Assembly: GCA_022072455.1 (NCBI GenBank)
Contig: JAJVHY010000021.1
Coordinates: 115,847 to 179,846 of the forward strand
Origin: Verrucomicrobiia bacterium
GTDB lineage: Bacteria > Verrucomicrobiota > Verrucomicrobiia > Palsa-1439
Length of the DNA stretch: 64,000 bases
Reading direction: 5' to 3'
The notes beneath the pieces are model-generated. The model was not told the origin of the DNA. It did not search any database and saw only the letters and a program-made list of their open reading frames with translations. Below, piece after piece: positions 18,881 through 31,300 of this stretch. Made by a program: the position numbers and the translations under genes. Numbering within the stretch: position 1 is the first letter of the stretch; every line of letters starts with the position of its first letter.

Positions 18881-20716
18881 TCAGGGTGCCGTAACCTGCA
18901 ATTTGAATTTCCCGACCCCGCCACTCGCGCCCTCGGCCACGATGTAATAGGTACTGGTGCCGTCCGCGGTGAACGACACGCTGGCCTCACCAACCGTTGG
19001 AGCATCACAGTTGACGAGCGAAAGGAGGTCACCATCGCTCTTCCAAACCGACACCATCGGCTGAATATTGCTGCCGGAGGTTTTGGCCGTAAATTGGCTC
19101 CCCAGAATCGCTTCCTCCGGTTTGATCTTCCACACGGCGTCAACTCCCCCATCCCCGCAATCGGTCGGACCAACCGCGTTGGAATACTTGGTCAAGTCCA
19201 CTGATTGCTTGAAGGGGAAACTCACGATGGATTCCGCAGTCGCAGCCCGGTCATTGATGCCGGGGCACGTTGTTTGGGTGGTCGGATCTTTGGCGAGCTT
19301 CCGCAACACCTTGGCTTTCACCTCCGAACACTCAAAGAGGCCGACCGGAAAATCATTGGTGACGCCACTGTTGTTAAACTTCTGCAACAGCGCCGTGAAC
19401 AACCGGACCTGCAGAATATCATCCCCACGACAGGCCGCGCCAGCCAGCTCAATGAGATCGGAAGGAAAATTGACCTGTGTCACACCGTTATAATACGAGC
19501 AATTTCCCGGTGCCGTTCCCAACAGGGCGTTGTTCGCTTGGGCGGCAATCAACTCCACCGCGAGCCGCTTCCGCTCCCGACACAACTTTGACCCCGGCAA
19601 GCGCAATGTCTGTGTCCCGCGGTCTTCGCCGGTCGACTTTTGCCCCCGCCAATACAGGCCCAATGCCTCAATCATCGCATCACCGGCATCTTTGACGTTA
19701 TCATCGTTTTGGTACTCAACCGGCAACGTCTGAAATCCCAAGCAAACCTGACCGCCGTTGGCCTCAATGGCGCGCTTCAACGTCACGCAATTCGGGTCAT
19801 TGGTTTCCGAATGCGAAAACCAGAACCGCGCCGGTCGGGTGATGCAGTCCGGGTGCTGGGCGAGTTGTGTTTGGGGCGTGCATTCGACCGCGGGTGGCTC
19901 CGGGGTGCCGCCGCCCAACGCCATCACATAAACCGTCGTATCGTAAGCGTTATCGGCGGTATCGGAGAGAATGATGGTCAGCTTGTTACCGGTGACATTC
20001 GGGCCGATGGACAGGAAAAAGGTCATGATCGAATTGGTCCCCCCGGGCGTCAAGACTCCGTCCAACTGCGTCCCGGCAACCGCCGCCATGCCGGGGTGCT
20101 TGATGTTGATGGGGGCACCGGCAACCGCGGCAATATTGGTCCCGTTCAAGAACAACCCAAAGCCATCATTAAACGGACTGTTGACGAATTCGGGATACTC
20201 TTCCGAGCCAAAAACAACCTGAAAGAAGACATTCCCAAACCCCGGCAATGTGTTGAAGGTGATGTCCAGTTGGGTGCAATCAAAATGCGCCGCGTTGCCG
20301 GTAATCGGATCGAGCAAGGCTTCTTGTTCCGAGTTGGCGGCGACGCCAAATGACGTTGACTGCGACGGTGTTGAATTGGGTCCAGTCCCGTAATTGGCGA
20401 CGTTGCCCGAACTCAGAATAATCCCCGGCAACGCCATTCCGTAGGTATCCGGAAACGGGCCGGTCAGCGAATACACACCACTCGAAGCTTCGCCATTCGG
20501 AAGTGCATGGGCCTTCAATTCCACCGAAGTCACGGCAATCCCAGCGCCCCCACCGGCAGTCAGCGCACTCGCGATTTGGGTGGCGTTGGTGGTTGGGGTC
20601 ACAATAATGGCCGCGTGAGCCGCCGGCCACCCGGTCAGGACAGCCACAATCAAACCAAGCCACCGGCCTCGAACAGTCATATTCATTTTCAGCCCTGCTG
20701 ATTTCGACGAGTTCAT
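18881..20716 (-). CDS. Exported choice-of-anchor L domain protein
   Basis: The 611-residue protein has a signal peptide (cleavage near PAAHA). Residues about 36-260 form a choice-of-anchor L domain, recognised by the FGSEEYPEFVNSPFNDGFG block and the late DTADNAYDTTVYVMALGG ending. The C-terminal 330 residues are the same module as in the downstream gene: CITRPARFWFSHSE, AMIEALGLYWRGQKSTGED, FNNSGVTND, ECSEVKAKVLRKLAKDP and CPGIND, with a final VSVWKS and YYIVAEGASGG tail. Anchor-type domains occur in surface or secreted proteins of gliding and predatory bacteria; the role here is unknown. It is separated from the subtilase gene by 5 bases. Confidence 0.85.
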   Translation of the reverse strand: MNSSKSAGLKMNMTVRGRWLGLIVAVLTGWPAAHAAIIVTPTTNATQIASALTAGGGAGIAVTSVELKAHALPNGEASSGVYSLTGPFPDTYGMALPGIILSSGNVANYGTGPNSTPSQSTSFGVAANSEQEALLDPITGNAAHFDCTQLDITFNTLPGFGNVFFQVVFGSEEYPEFVNSPFNDGFGLFLNGTNIAAVAGAPINIKHPGMAAVAGTQLDGVLTPGGTNSIMTFFLSIGPNVTGNKLTIILSDTADNAYDTTVYVMALGGGTPEPPAVECTPQTQLAQHPDCITRPARFWFSHSETNDPNCVTLKRAIEANGGQVCLGFQTLPVEYQNDDNVKDAGDAMIEALGLYWRGQKSTGEDRGTQTLRLPGSKLCRERKRLAVELIAAQANNALLGTAPGNCSYYNGVTQVNFPSDLIELAGAACRGDDILQVRLFTALLQKFNNSGVTNDFPVGLFECSEVKAKVLRKLAKDPTTQTTCPGINDRAATAESIVSFPFKQSVDLTKYSNAVGPTDCGDGGVDAVWKIKPEEAILGSQFTAKTSGSNIQPMVSVWKSDGDLLSLVNCDAPTVGEASVSFTADGTSTYYIVAEGASGGVGKFKLQVTAP

Positions 20717-20721
20717 GCTGT

Positions 20722-23700
20722 TTACTTAACCGTAATCGTTGCCTTCACGGCGTCTTGCTTGGCGGGATTGCTGGTTGAGGTCAGCGTCACCAAGAACGAC
20801 TGGGAGCCGGCCACGGCGAGTGAATCGACTATGAACTCAACCCGAATGAGCGTCGCATCCCCGGTGGTAGCGCCGACCGCCAAGCTGGCGGTCGTATACG
20901 TGCCAGCCCCAACGGCCCCGGTGATATCCAACAGATCCTGCTTCGGAGAGGCTCCAAGGAAGTAGCGGATGGAGGCAAAACCGGGCAGCGAAGTCGGCCC
21001 GGCAACCGTGTAGCTATCACTGGTGTTCCCGTCATTTTGCACGCTGATGTAGAAGTACCGCGGCTTCCCAGCCTTGCCGGGTTTGGCGCGTTTGCCTTTT
21101 TGGATCGCTTCCTGCGCGTCCCCGGTCAGGTTGATGATGTTGTTGCCGAGATAGTATTTCGCCTTGTTCTTCGCGGCAATCTGCCCGTCGGGCTGGCTGC
21201 CGGTGCCTAATCCATTGAGGGTGACTGTGTGAGGACTGCCGGCGGCATTGTCAATGATCTGCAGCGTGGCTGTCGCCGGCCCGATGCTCGTGGGTGCAAA
21301 CTGAACCTGCACAACACAGGCAGCACCGGTCGCGATGCTCCCACCAACACAGTCACTGGACACCAAAACGAATTGGCTGGAACTCGCCCCAATCACGCTG
21401 ACGCTGGTAATCGTGAGCGGCGCGGTGCCGCAATTGGTCACCGTCACACTCGTCACTACGCTGGTTGTGCCGACGGGCACATTCGCAAAACTCACACTGG
21501 TGGGACTGAGGCAAACTACTGGGGCAGGAGCGCGCCCGGTCCCACTCAAGCCAACTGTGTGCGGGCTGGTGGCGGTATTATCATTGATCCGCAAGGTCGC
21601 GGTGCGGACCCCGGCGGTTCCCGGCACAAACTTCACGCCAATTGAGCATGTTTCGCCGGGCGCAATGGGGTTACCACTGCAAAGATCCGTGGTGATGACA
21701 AACTCATTCGAGGCCACCCCAACCACAACAGCATTGGTAATGAGCAGATCCGCCGTCCCACAATTGGTGATCACGAGAAACTGCTCAGGACTGAATGTGC
21801 CAGTTGTGACTTCTCCAAAAGCCAAGGAACTAACCGCATTCGGGCAGAACAACGGCACAGGTGCCAAGCCGACGCCTGTCAGTGGCAATGAATGCGGACT
21901 GCCGGTAATGTCATCGGCCACCAGCAGTGTCGCGGTGCGGGTGCCGACGACCGTCGGCGCAAACGAGATGGTGATTGTACAGGTTCCGCCCGGTGGGATG
22001 GACAAGCCTTTGCAATTGTCTGACTCAATTGAGTAATCCCCCGGATTTAGCCCGCCAATTGTCACATCAAAGATGTTGGCGCTCACTGTGGTTTGGTTCT
22101 GGAGCGTCACTGTGATATTGGTCGAAGTCCCCACATAGTGTGAGCCGAAATCCACCAACGCCGTCGTAAACCCAAACGGCGGTGGAGTCGCGGTGACTTG
22201 GAGCGCCAGTTTACCGCTCTTGTCCTGAAGTCCTTCCGCCACGATGTAATAGATATTCGTGTCACTCACAGTCCAACTCACTGCCGACTGGGTGGTGTTC
22301 GAGGCGTCATTATTGGAGGTGACTTCCTCCAACCCGCCACACGTCCCGCGCCAGACTGACAACAGCGTGTTGAAGCTGCTGCCGATTGTGTTTGCGGTGA
22401 AAACGGTTCCCGGGGTCGGATAGACGATCGTGAAAAACTCCTCGATCCCCCCCCGCCCCGCCGCCGGACTTGGGTGATTATTGTGGTAAACCGTCGGGGT
22501 TAGATTATTGGTCCAAGCGAATGGGTAGCTGGTAATTTCAATGGCCGTTTGACAGGTGTCATTGGTGGCCAAGTTCGGCAGGTCTGAGGCATTATTTCCG
22601 TTGTAGACCACCAAGGCAAAGTCTTGATTGACCGACGCGCCAATGTTCGGCAACGCTTTACCCGGAAGATTGACAGCCCGAACCACCAAACTCCAACTCC
22701 CTGTCTGACCGGCAGGAAGGAAGACGCTCTCCATGTTGTTGAGCACATCCGGCGTACCGCCGGTCTTCGAGAATTCGCGGTCGAAAACGTTCCCAAAATA
22801 CGACTTACCGCCAATCGTCAATACCAAGTCAAGGTTGTTGACCAATTGTGGGCCATTGCCCGGCGTCCCCGGGACATCCGACCACGCCAACGTCACTCGG
22901 AAAGGCTTGGTCGAATCCGCAACGCTACCACTGACTTCATAGCTTTGACCAGACCGGTTGAAGTATGTTTGTTGTGTGACCGGGTTGGTCGTCAGCAATG
23001 GCGAATCAATTGCCCGGCCAATCGATTGATCACGAATGACGCGTGGCACAGTATCAAACATCCGATCCAAGTCCAACCGCCCCATGCCTTGCGCACTCGA
23101 TGGCAACTGGTCGGTTGTGCCGGTCAGGGGATTGGGCAACGGCAAGTACCGGGCCGCATTACAGATGTAGGCCTTGGTCATCGCCGGACTGGGCTGTAAC
23201 ATCAACAGCCGATTCTGGAAATACCACCAGAGCAACTGCGCCGCGCCCGCGACGGCCGGAGCCGCAACACTGGTGCCACTGTAGGCGGTAATGCCGTTGA
23301 CCAACCGGGAATACAAAAGGGTAATTGTCGGATCCAAGTGAAATCCTTCCGTACAAGGCGCGGGGAATGGGCTATTGGGATCGCATCCACCGCAGAGGGG
23401 TTGGGTGTACGTGTCTTGAGAAGTCGCACCATAGATGCCGACCCCCGGAGCCATGATATCGGGTTTGAATCGTCCATCAAGAGTCGGCCCAAATGAAGTG
23501 AAGCTCGCCAAACCACCGGGATCGGTCTTGGTGGAGGCGCCCACAGTGATGATATTCTTGGCGGTAGCCGGTGGCGTGACGAGCACATCACCAAAACCGC
23601 CGGTACCATCCAGGCCGTTGGCATTCCCGCCGGCAAAAACGTATAAAAGCTCTTGATTGACAGGCGAAGGTCCCGGGGTGGGTGGATTCGTCGAGCCGGT

Positions 23701-25314
23701 ATTGACCGCATCGCGCGTCAGGGCGTCATAGGCTTGGGAAAAATCATTGTAATCGCCCGCACTGGTACAACAGATTTCACCCCAACTATTGTTACTGATT
23801 CGGGCCGCACGCAAATAGATGTTCAAAGCATGATCGAACGGGCCCAGGAAATCATCGGACGCACCGCCTTTGCTGGATCCAATTCGGCCAAACGGCGAGA
23901 TGCCCATTCCGAGTTGCAGGCCACTTGAGATTTCCTGACGGTAGACGGTGACCGGGAACGGCGGAGCAGGTTTGTTGGTTACAATCTCACAAGTGTTGGT
24001 GCAAACCACATTCGTTGTGTATCCGCACGTGATGTTGAAGTTGGTACAGGTGAGAGTTGCACAACAAGCGGGTGGTGTCGGCCCGGAACATTCAACTCCC
24101 CCGCCAATGGTGAATCCGTTGGTGATACAGCCGAAGACTAAATTGGTCACGCAGGATTCAACCGTTTTCTCGGTGATACAATTGATAATTTCATCGGGAA
24201 AATCATCAAACCCGGCCGCAACTGAGGCCACCACGGTTCCGTGCCCATCGGTATCGCTACCAAATGTGTAAACAATCTTGGACCCAAAAAAATTGAAGCA
24301 CGACATATCCGGCGACACCGAAAATGTCGGCACCGAAAAACACGGGTGGGTGCTATCAATCCCACTATCGGCAATGTCGAGCACCGGATAGTCGTTCGGG
24401 TTCTGGGACGCCCCCACTTTGTTTTGGAGAAAATCCAAATACCGGACCGGAGCCGGGCCGCTATCACTGGTCGCCAGAACCAATGCCTGCGGTTCATCCA
24501 TCTGCCGCATCGGCAAAACCTGACGGACCCACAGGACACTTGGCAAGGCAGCCACATTCTGCAAATCAACAGGCCGCAGGGTCAACTCCAGATTGATTTG
24601 ATTGAGTAAATACCGGGGAGCGCTAACCGGTCCCAGCGCATACCGCTGGACTGCCTCCACAGCTTGCGCGGCATCCGCATCATCCACCACGGCCAAGCGG
24701 ACTCTCACTGTGGGTTCCGTCACGTTTTGCAGCGAGTCAGGCAGCTTGTAATATGGATGGTACGCCCCGATCCATTGGATGGGGCCGGCCGGTTCGCGGA
24801 GAGTCTGAAGCTTGGTTTCGGCCGCAGCATCAACCATTACCAAGAACGCATTGTTGGGCACGTAATTAATCACCTTGACCTTACCGGCGGCCTGTAACTG
24901 CTCCAGCCAACCCGGCTGCACCGGAGCGTTGAATTGCACCAATCGCAACCGCCGCTTCCCGGCAACACTGCGTTCCTTGAGTTGCACCGGCACGGCCGGT
25001 TCGCCAACGGTTGTATCAAAGGTCGTCGCCGCCAATTCCAGCCGGTTAAAATGATCCGCCTTCTGCAGCCGGTCCCCATGCTTCCGCTGCAAGCCCTTGA
25101 CCTGCTCGTCCGTTACTTCCGCAATCCAATAGCTTCCAAAATCGCGCACCTGTTCCACCCCGCCCTGTTTAAGCTGGGCGACCGAATCGTCCGCTGTAGG
25201 ATAGATGATGACCTTGTTCAGTTTTTTTGGACTGCCTTTGGCGGCCCGGCTTGCCAAGGGCACCATGAAACTGACCACGATTAGAATCCCAACCATTCCT
25301 CGCAACGCTCTCAT
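20722..25314 (-). CDS. Secreted subtilisin-like (S8) serine protease with Cys-rich insert and choice-of-anchor D repeats
   Basis: The 1,530-residue protein has a signal peptide (about residues 1-24), a long propeptide region (to about 300) and an S8 catalytic domain. The triad is Asp316 (DIADSGID), His358 (DGHGTVVAS) and Ser682 (GTSVAAP). An insert with ten cysteines follows His358 (bases about 23984-24195). After the protease come a PPC-like beta-sandwich (LSVWRGTCGG, IYYIVAEG), three choice-of-anchor D (ASPM/SPD-2/Hydin-like) repeats of about 110 residues with GTCTI-type blocks, and a C-terminal domain. It probably works outside the cell or on its surface. It is the second of four tandem genes for exported proteins and a clear paralogue of the giant gene upstream. 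Confidence 0.93.
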   Translation of the reverse strand: MRALRGMVGILIVVSFMVPLASRAAKGSPKKLNKVIIYPTADDSVAQLKQGGVEQVRDFGSYWIAEVTDEQVKGLQRKHGDRLQKADHFNRLELAATTFDTTVGEPAVPVQLKERSVAGKRRLRLVQFNAPVQPGWLEQLQAAGKVKVINYVPNNAFLVMVDAAAETKLQTLREPAGPIQWIGAYHPYYKLPDSLQNVTEPTVRVRLAVVDDADAAQAVEAVQRYALGPVSAPRYLLNQINLELTLRPVDLQNVAALPSVLWVRQVLPMRQMDEPQALVLATSDSGPAPVRYLDFLQNKVGASQNPNDYPVLDIADSGIDSTHPCFSVPTFSVSPDMSCFNFFGSKIVYTFGSDTDGHGTVVASVAAGFDDFPDEIINCITEKTVESCVTNLVFGCITNGFTIGGGVECSGPTPPACCATLTCTNFNITCGYTTNVVCTNTCEIVTNKPAPPFPVTVYRQEISSGLQLGMGISPFGRIGSSKGGASDDFLGPFDHALNIYLRAARISNNSWGEICCTSAGDYNDFSQAYDALTRDAVNTGSTNPPTPGPSPVNQELLYVFAGGNANGLDGTGGFGDVLVTPPATAKNIITVGASTKTDPGGLASFTSFGPTLDGRFKPDIMAPGVGIYGATSQDTYTQPLCGGCDPNSPFPAPCTEGFHLDPTITLLYSRLVNGITAYSGTSVAAPAVAGAAQLLWWYFQNRLLMLQPSPAMTKAYICNAARYLPLPNPLTGTTDQLPSSAQGMGRLDLDRMFDTVPRVIRDQSIGRAIDSPLLTTNPVTQQTYFNRSGQSYEVSGSVADSTKPFRVTLAWSDVPGTPGNGPQLVNNLDLVLTIGGKSYFGNVFDREFSKTGGTPDVLNNMESVFLPAGQTGSWSLVVRAVNLPGKALPNIGASVNQDFALVVYNGNNASDLPNLATNDTCQTAIEITSYPFAWTNNLTPTVYHNNHPSPAAGRGGIEEFFTIVYPTPGTVFTANTIGSSFNTLLSVWRGTCGGLEEVTSNNDASNTTQSAVSWTVSDTNIYYIVAEGLQDKSGKLALQVTATPPPFGFTTALVDFGSHYVGTSTNITVTLQNQTTVSANIFDVTIGGLNPGDYSIESDNCKGLSIPPGGTCTITISFAPTVVGTRTATLLVADDITGSPHSLPLTGVGLAPVPLFCPNAVSSLAFGEVTTGTFSPEQFLVITNCGTADLLITNAVVVGVASNEFVITTDLCSGNPIAPGETCSIGVKFVPGTAGVRTATLRINDNTATSPHTVGLSGTGRAPAPVVCLSPTSVSFANVPVGTTSVVTSVTVTNCGTAPLTITSVSVIGASSSQFVLVSSDCVGGSIATGAACVVQVQFAPTSIGPATATLQIIDNAAGSPHTVTLNGLGTGSQPDGQIAAKNKAKYYLGNNIINLTGDAQEAIQKGKRAKPGKAGKPRYFYISVQNDGNTSDSYTVAGPTSLPGFASIRYFLGASPKQDLLDITGAVGAGTYTTASLAVGATTGDATLIRVEFIVDSLAVAGSQSFLVTLTSTSNPAKQDAVKATITVK

Positions 25315-25390
25315 CGAATCCTCCTCAACAAATCATTTGCTGTCACAGTCATTCTTCCGGCGGACAACCAGCTCTGTTTTTTGCTTATTT

Positions 25391-28300
25391 TCACTGTTTC
25401 ACCAAAGTTCCGGACTGAAGTTTCACGTGGAAATCATCCACGGCTTGATCGCTACTGCCGGCGCTGTTCCATTTGAAACTCGGGGTCTTGACTGTCACCC
25501 CGCCGATGCTGGACTGCGCCAACACCCCGAACGCTTGGCCGGCATTAGGTGTGGTCACCTGTGCCAATTGCACCTTGCCGATCTGGGCGGCGGCAATTGT
25601 GCTATTCACGAGCCCAGCCACCTTGACGCTGCTGATGCTGGCCGCCGCAAATGTCCCACCGCCCATGGGATTCTCCGCCGAATTTGGCGTAAAGCCCACT
25701 GCAATGAGCGAATTCGCAACGGTGTTCAACGTAACTTTCCCGAGTGCGCCGCCAAAGTTGATTCCCGCCCCCGTCAGATTCCCCGCTTTGGCGTTCAGGT
25801 CTTTCAGGCTGCCCGCGCCCACGATGCTCCCAATGTCAATCTGCCCATTGCCGCCGCCGGCGCGCTTGACTTTCACATTCAACTTGCTCTTGCTGGTGGT
25901 ATTCAAAACTGCGATCTGATCAATCGGCCCATCACCATCCCCCACCAAGGCCACCTCCAACGAACCCGGACCGGTGAGAGTCACGGTCACTTGATCCCCA
26001 TCGCTGTCCGTAAAGACCACAGGTTGCGCCGTAGTGCCGGTGACAATTTCAATTGTGGCGGATGACCGCGCCCCCAACGTCGCCCCCCCAGTTGGGCTGT
26101 GCAAATTGAGTTTCACCGTTTTCTTGCCCGGTGTCGAACTTGTCAACAACGGAATCGCAATACTGCCCTGCATGACGCCAGGCGCAAAACTCACAGTTCC
26201 AGCCGTGGCAGTATAATCCGTCCCGGCCACGGCCGTGCCGTCACTGGTCGCGTATTGAACAGTTACGAGGGAATTCGGATTCCCCTGCCGGGTGACATTC
26301 AGCACGGCATTGCCGGCACCCTGACTCACAATCTGCCGTTGGGCAGTTAACTCCACGATGGGACTGACAGTCGTGGTCACACTGGCCAGATTATTCGTCA
26401 CATTCAGGTCGAGCACCGCTGACGAAACGGTCGCCTGATTGCTCAATGTGCCTGACGTGGTTGGAGCGACCACAATATTGATGAAGACACTTGCGCCGCT
26501 GGCCACTGTGCCCAAGTCGCAGGTCACGACCCCATTTGATTCACCACAGCCCGAGGAGGCAGCCACAAAATCCACCCCCGCCGGCAACTCATCCACCACC
26601 GTCACCCCCGTGGCCGATGACGGCCCCAGATTGGTGATGGTCAACGAATAGGTCAGGTTACTGGTGACGACCACGGGATTCGGATTTCCCGTCATAGTCA
26701 GGGCCAGATTGGCAGCCGGAATGACCACCAATGAATACAACCGGCTTCCCGTGCAGCCCGTGCTATCCGTCGCTGTCACAGTGAAGGCAAACGTCCCGGC
26801 GGCGGTCGGCGTCCCACTTAGCTCGCCAGTCGTTTCGAGTGCCAATCCGCTGGGTAAGGCGCCCCCGGTCACCGCAAAAGTCTGCGGGGCAACTCCGCCC
26901 GTGGCAGTAATGGTTTGGCTATACGCTTGGCCAACGGTTCCCGTTAGCACCTGCGCCGGGTTCACCGTAATCGTGGCACACACGGTCGCGAGCGAATACG
27001 TTTGGAATCCCGCGCACCCACTGCTATCCAACGCGGCCACCGTGAAGCTCACCGTGCCGGTCGTCGTCGGAGCTCCCGAAATAACTCCGGCGGCGGACAA
27101 CGTCAAACCACTCGGTAATGCGCCACTGAACATCGAGAAGGAATGCGGCGCAACGCCCCCGCTCGCACTCAACGCCTGATTATAGGCCGCCCCGGCGAAT
27201 CCATTCGCCAATGAAACCGGTGTCACCGAGATGGTCGGGCAATTGTTTGCCAAAACCAAGGTGTAGGTAATGGCCTTCTGACAGCCGTTCGCATCCGTAA
27301 CGGTCACAGTGAATACGGTGCTGCCGCTCAACGGCGTCCCGGACAGAACACCCGCGCTCGACAATGTCATTCCAGCCGGCAACGAACCGGCCGTTTGCGA
27401 TATGACATACGGTGCCGCCCCGCCACTCGGTGTCAATGTTTGACTATAGGCCACCCCGACCTCTCCGATGGGCAAGGTTGCCGGCGCGACAGCCAACGTC
27501 GGGCAGCCGACGGTCAATGTATAGAAGCGGTCGCCCGTGCAACCACCTTCATTGATCGCGCTGACCTTGAACGTAAATGTCCCGAGCAATGTTGGCGTGC
27601 CGGACAAAAGGCCGCCACTCGACAACGTCAAGCCAGGCGGCAACGTTCCACTCGTCCGCGCAAACGTTAACGTCCCCGTTGGCGTCAGGGCAGAAATTGC
27701 CTGACTATAGGCGACACCCAGAATTGGATTCGGCAGCGTGGCCGGTGTCACCGTGATCGGATCACAACTGACCGTCACCGAATACACCTTCGATCCATTA
27801 CAGCCATTGATGTCAACCGCCCTGACGGTAAACGTGTACGTCCCCGAGAGCGTCGGCGTGCCAGTCAACTCGCCATTCAGGGCGAACGTCAGCCCCGGCG
27901 GCAACGTCCCGCTGGTGATAGTGTAATTGATTGGCTCCACCAAGCTCAAAGCCTGAATGGTCTGGAAATACGCCACCCCACGAGTCGCCACTGGCAACGG
28001 TGAACCCGGCGCGAAGTAAACAAGTGTCGGACAGGTGATTGGAATCGTGTAGCTCCGGCTCGCCGAACAGCCGGCCTCATCTGTCCCGGTCACTTCGAAC
28101 GTGTACGTTCCAAGGGTCGTGGGCGTCCCGTACAAGTACCCAAAGTCGTCCAACGTCAAGCCGGGCGGCACCGCGCCACTCGTCACTTCAAATAACACGA
28201 ACCCGCTCCCGCCGACCATGGATATTTGCTCGAAGTAGGAATTCCCAGCCTGTCCCGCCGGTAGGTTGGCTGGCGTCAGGAATGTGAAGGGACACGTGAT

Positions 28301-31300
28301 TGACAGCGAATACGCCCGCGTCCCGGCGCAATCATTCGCATCCAGTGCCTGAACGGTAAACGCATAATTACCCACTACCGTCGGCGTCCCCGTCAAAGTG
28401 CCCGTCGGTGTCAAGTTCAAGCCCGGTGGTAACGCGCCCGCCGCGATGGAAAACGCGTAGGGCGGCGCGCCGTTGGTCGCCGTAATGGGTTGACTAAACA
28501 CTTGGCCTGTTACCAACGCCGGCAACGTGGCTGGGGTCAGCGTGATATTTGGGCAGGAGACAGAAACCGAGTATGCCTGCAGACCGGCACAGTTGTTGGT
28601 GTCCAGTGCCCGAATGGTGAAGTTGAAAGTTCCGGCGGTCGTCGGCGTCCCCTGCAGCAGCCCGGCCGCATTCAAGTTCAACCCCGGTGGCAACGATCCG
28701 GTCAACACGGAAAAGACGTACGGCGCCGTTCCATTCGTTGCCACAATCGTTCGACTGAAACTGATGCCAATCGAGAGATTCGTCAGCGTGTTCGGCACCA
28801 GCCCAATAAACGGACAAACCACTGTGAGGCTGTACGCTTTCGTGGCCGCGCAACCATTCGCGTCCAGTGCCTGCACCGTAAATGCGAAAGTTCCTACCGT
28901 TGTCGGTGTCCCGCTAATCGTCCCCCCACTACTGAGCGTCAACCCCACCGGCAGCGCGCCACTGGTAACCGTGAATGCGTAAGGCGCCACCCCGTTGCTG
29001 GCCGTCAGCGATTGGCTATAAACCACTCCCACCGGTCCGTCGGGCAATGTTTCCGGCCCCACACCCACAACAGGACACGTGATTGTAACCGTGTACGCCC
29101 GACTCGCCGAACAACCAATATCATCCGTGGCTTGAACGCTGAAATTATACGTCCCCGCCGCCGTCGGCGTTCCGGTCACTTCACCGGCCGCGCTCAACGT
29201 CAAACCAGGCGGCAGCTCACCAGTCGCGACTGCAAACGTGTACGGCGCGACCCCATTGGCCGCCGTCACCGTCTGATTGTAGGCCGTCCCGGTCACCCCA
29301 TTCGTCAAAGAGGCCGGCAACACCGTGATGAGCGGACAACTCAACCCCACCCCACTCAACGTCACAACCTGCGGCGTGTTTGTGGCATTACTGACAATCG
29401 TCAGCAACCCGGCCCGGGGCAAGGTCGTCGTGGTTTTGAAAGTCATCTCAATCTGGCACACCTGCCCCGGCAAAATCAGGACGCCCTGGCAGCTATTGGC
29501 CACAATGGCAAAGTCATCGGGATTCACTCCCCCAATCGTGATACTGCTGATGCTCAACACCGAGTTGCCGGTGTTCTGCACCACAACCGTCTGCGATGGA
29601 CTGGTGACATTGACAGCATTGGTGCCGAAATCCAAGGCGGTGGTGCTGAGTTGCATGACCGGCGCGACGCCGGAACCGTGCACTACGACATCATTCGTCC
29701 CACTCCCGGCATTACTCAAAATCCGCAACGTGGTGTCCAACAACCCACTCTGCTGGGGCCTGGCCGCAATCCCAATCACGCAACTGGCGCCCGGTGCGAT
29801 TGGCGCTCCCAAGCAGGTATTTCCGGTAACGATGAAACTGCCGGCATTGCCGCCGGTCAAACTCACTCCGACAATAGTCAATGGTGCCGAGCCGGCATTA
29901 TTGATGGTGACCTGTTGCACCGCACTGGTTGTGGCAACCAACTGGTCGAGGAAATTCAAATTAGCCGGAGTGACACTGATGATGGGCGCCGTTGGTGTCA
30001 CGGTCATTGTATAGGCTTGACTCCCGCCGCACCCGTTGGCGTCCGACGCTGAAACGGTGAAGACGTAGGAGCCGGCGGCACTTGGCGTTCCCGCCAGCGT
30101 CCCGTTTAATGCCAAGGACAGTCCGGGCGGCAACGCACCCGCGCTGACGGTAAAATTGACGGTTCCAACTCCACCCAAGACGGTAAACTGATTGGTATAA
30201 GAAACGCCTTGCACCGCATTGGTCAAGCTGGCCGGTTGCACCGTCAATGTCCCGCACCCGACGGTCAGGCTATACTGCCGCGTCCCGGTGCAGCCGGTCG
30301 CATCGGTCGCGGTCACGGTGAATGTGAACACGCCCAAATTGGTCGCCGTACCGGAAATCAACCCAGTTGCATCCAGCGATAATCCTGCCGGTAACCCGCC
30401 CGCTGTGATGCTAAAGGAATATGGACTTACGCCGCCACTGGCGGAAATCGCTTCACTATAGGCACTACCGGCCACAGGGTTGGCGAGTGTCAGTGGTTGG
30501 AGCGTGACGGTTGAGCAGCCCTTGCCAAGCAAGAACACTGACTGCGGGCTGTCGGTGGCCGTATCGAAAAACGAGAGGACCGCATTGCGATTGCCATTGG
30601 TCGTAGGCAAAAAGCCAATGGTCAGTAGGCAATTGCTCCCAGGCCCGATGCTGACGGGGGGGGTACCGCAACTGTTGGCCACAATGAAGAAGTCCGCGCT
30701 GGCCAATCCGCTGATGGTGTTGCTGGAGATCAACAACGGGGCAGTACCACAGTTTTGAATGCTGACCGTCTGCGGGACAGCCGACGTCACCCCGATCAAT
30801 GAACTGTCAAAAAAGAGATTGGGAGCGCTGAGACACACCAGTGGCGCGGGATCCAAACCCGTGCCGGAAAGTGGTACAGTCCGCGGGCTACCGGTGGCAC
30901 TGTCAGTAATAACCAGTTGGGCGGTCTTCAATCCCGGCGTTGCCGGAGCAAAAGCAATATTGATCGAGCAACTGCCATTGGTTTGGATGAATGAGCCGGA
31001 GCAGGTCTCCGACAGGATCACGAAATCAGTGGAGTTCGAGCCAGCAAGCGCCACAGTCTGGACGTTGAGCGGAACACTGAGTCCATTCTGGAGGGTCACA
31101 GTTTGGAGCGCACTGGTTGTGCCGCCGGAGACTTGGTCCGGGAACGCCAAACTGCTGGGCGACAAGATGACCGGCGAGAAACTGGCGCTGACTTTCAGCA
31201 CCAAGGTGCCACCGGGGCCATCATTGTGCGGTTCCGCAACGATGAAATAATCATCAAGACCATTCGCGGTGAAACTCACCGCCGATTGGAAAGTGTTGCT

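Noticed and set aside
26720..30525. CRISPR or other DNA-level tandem repeat
   Set aside because: The repeats are protein-level He_PIG units of about 260 bases with diverged DNA, inside one open frame.
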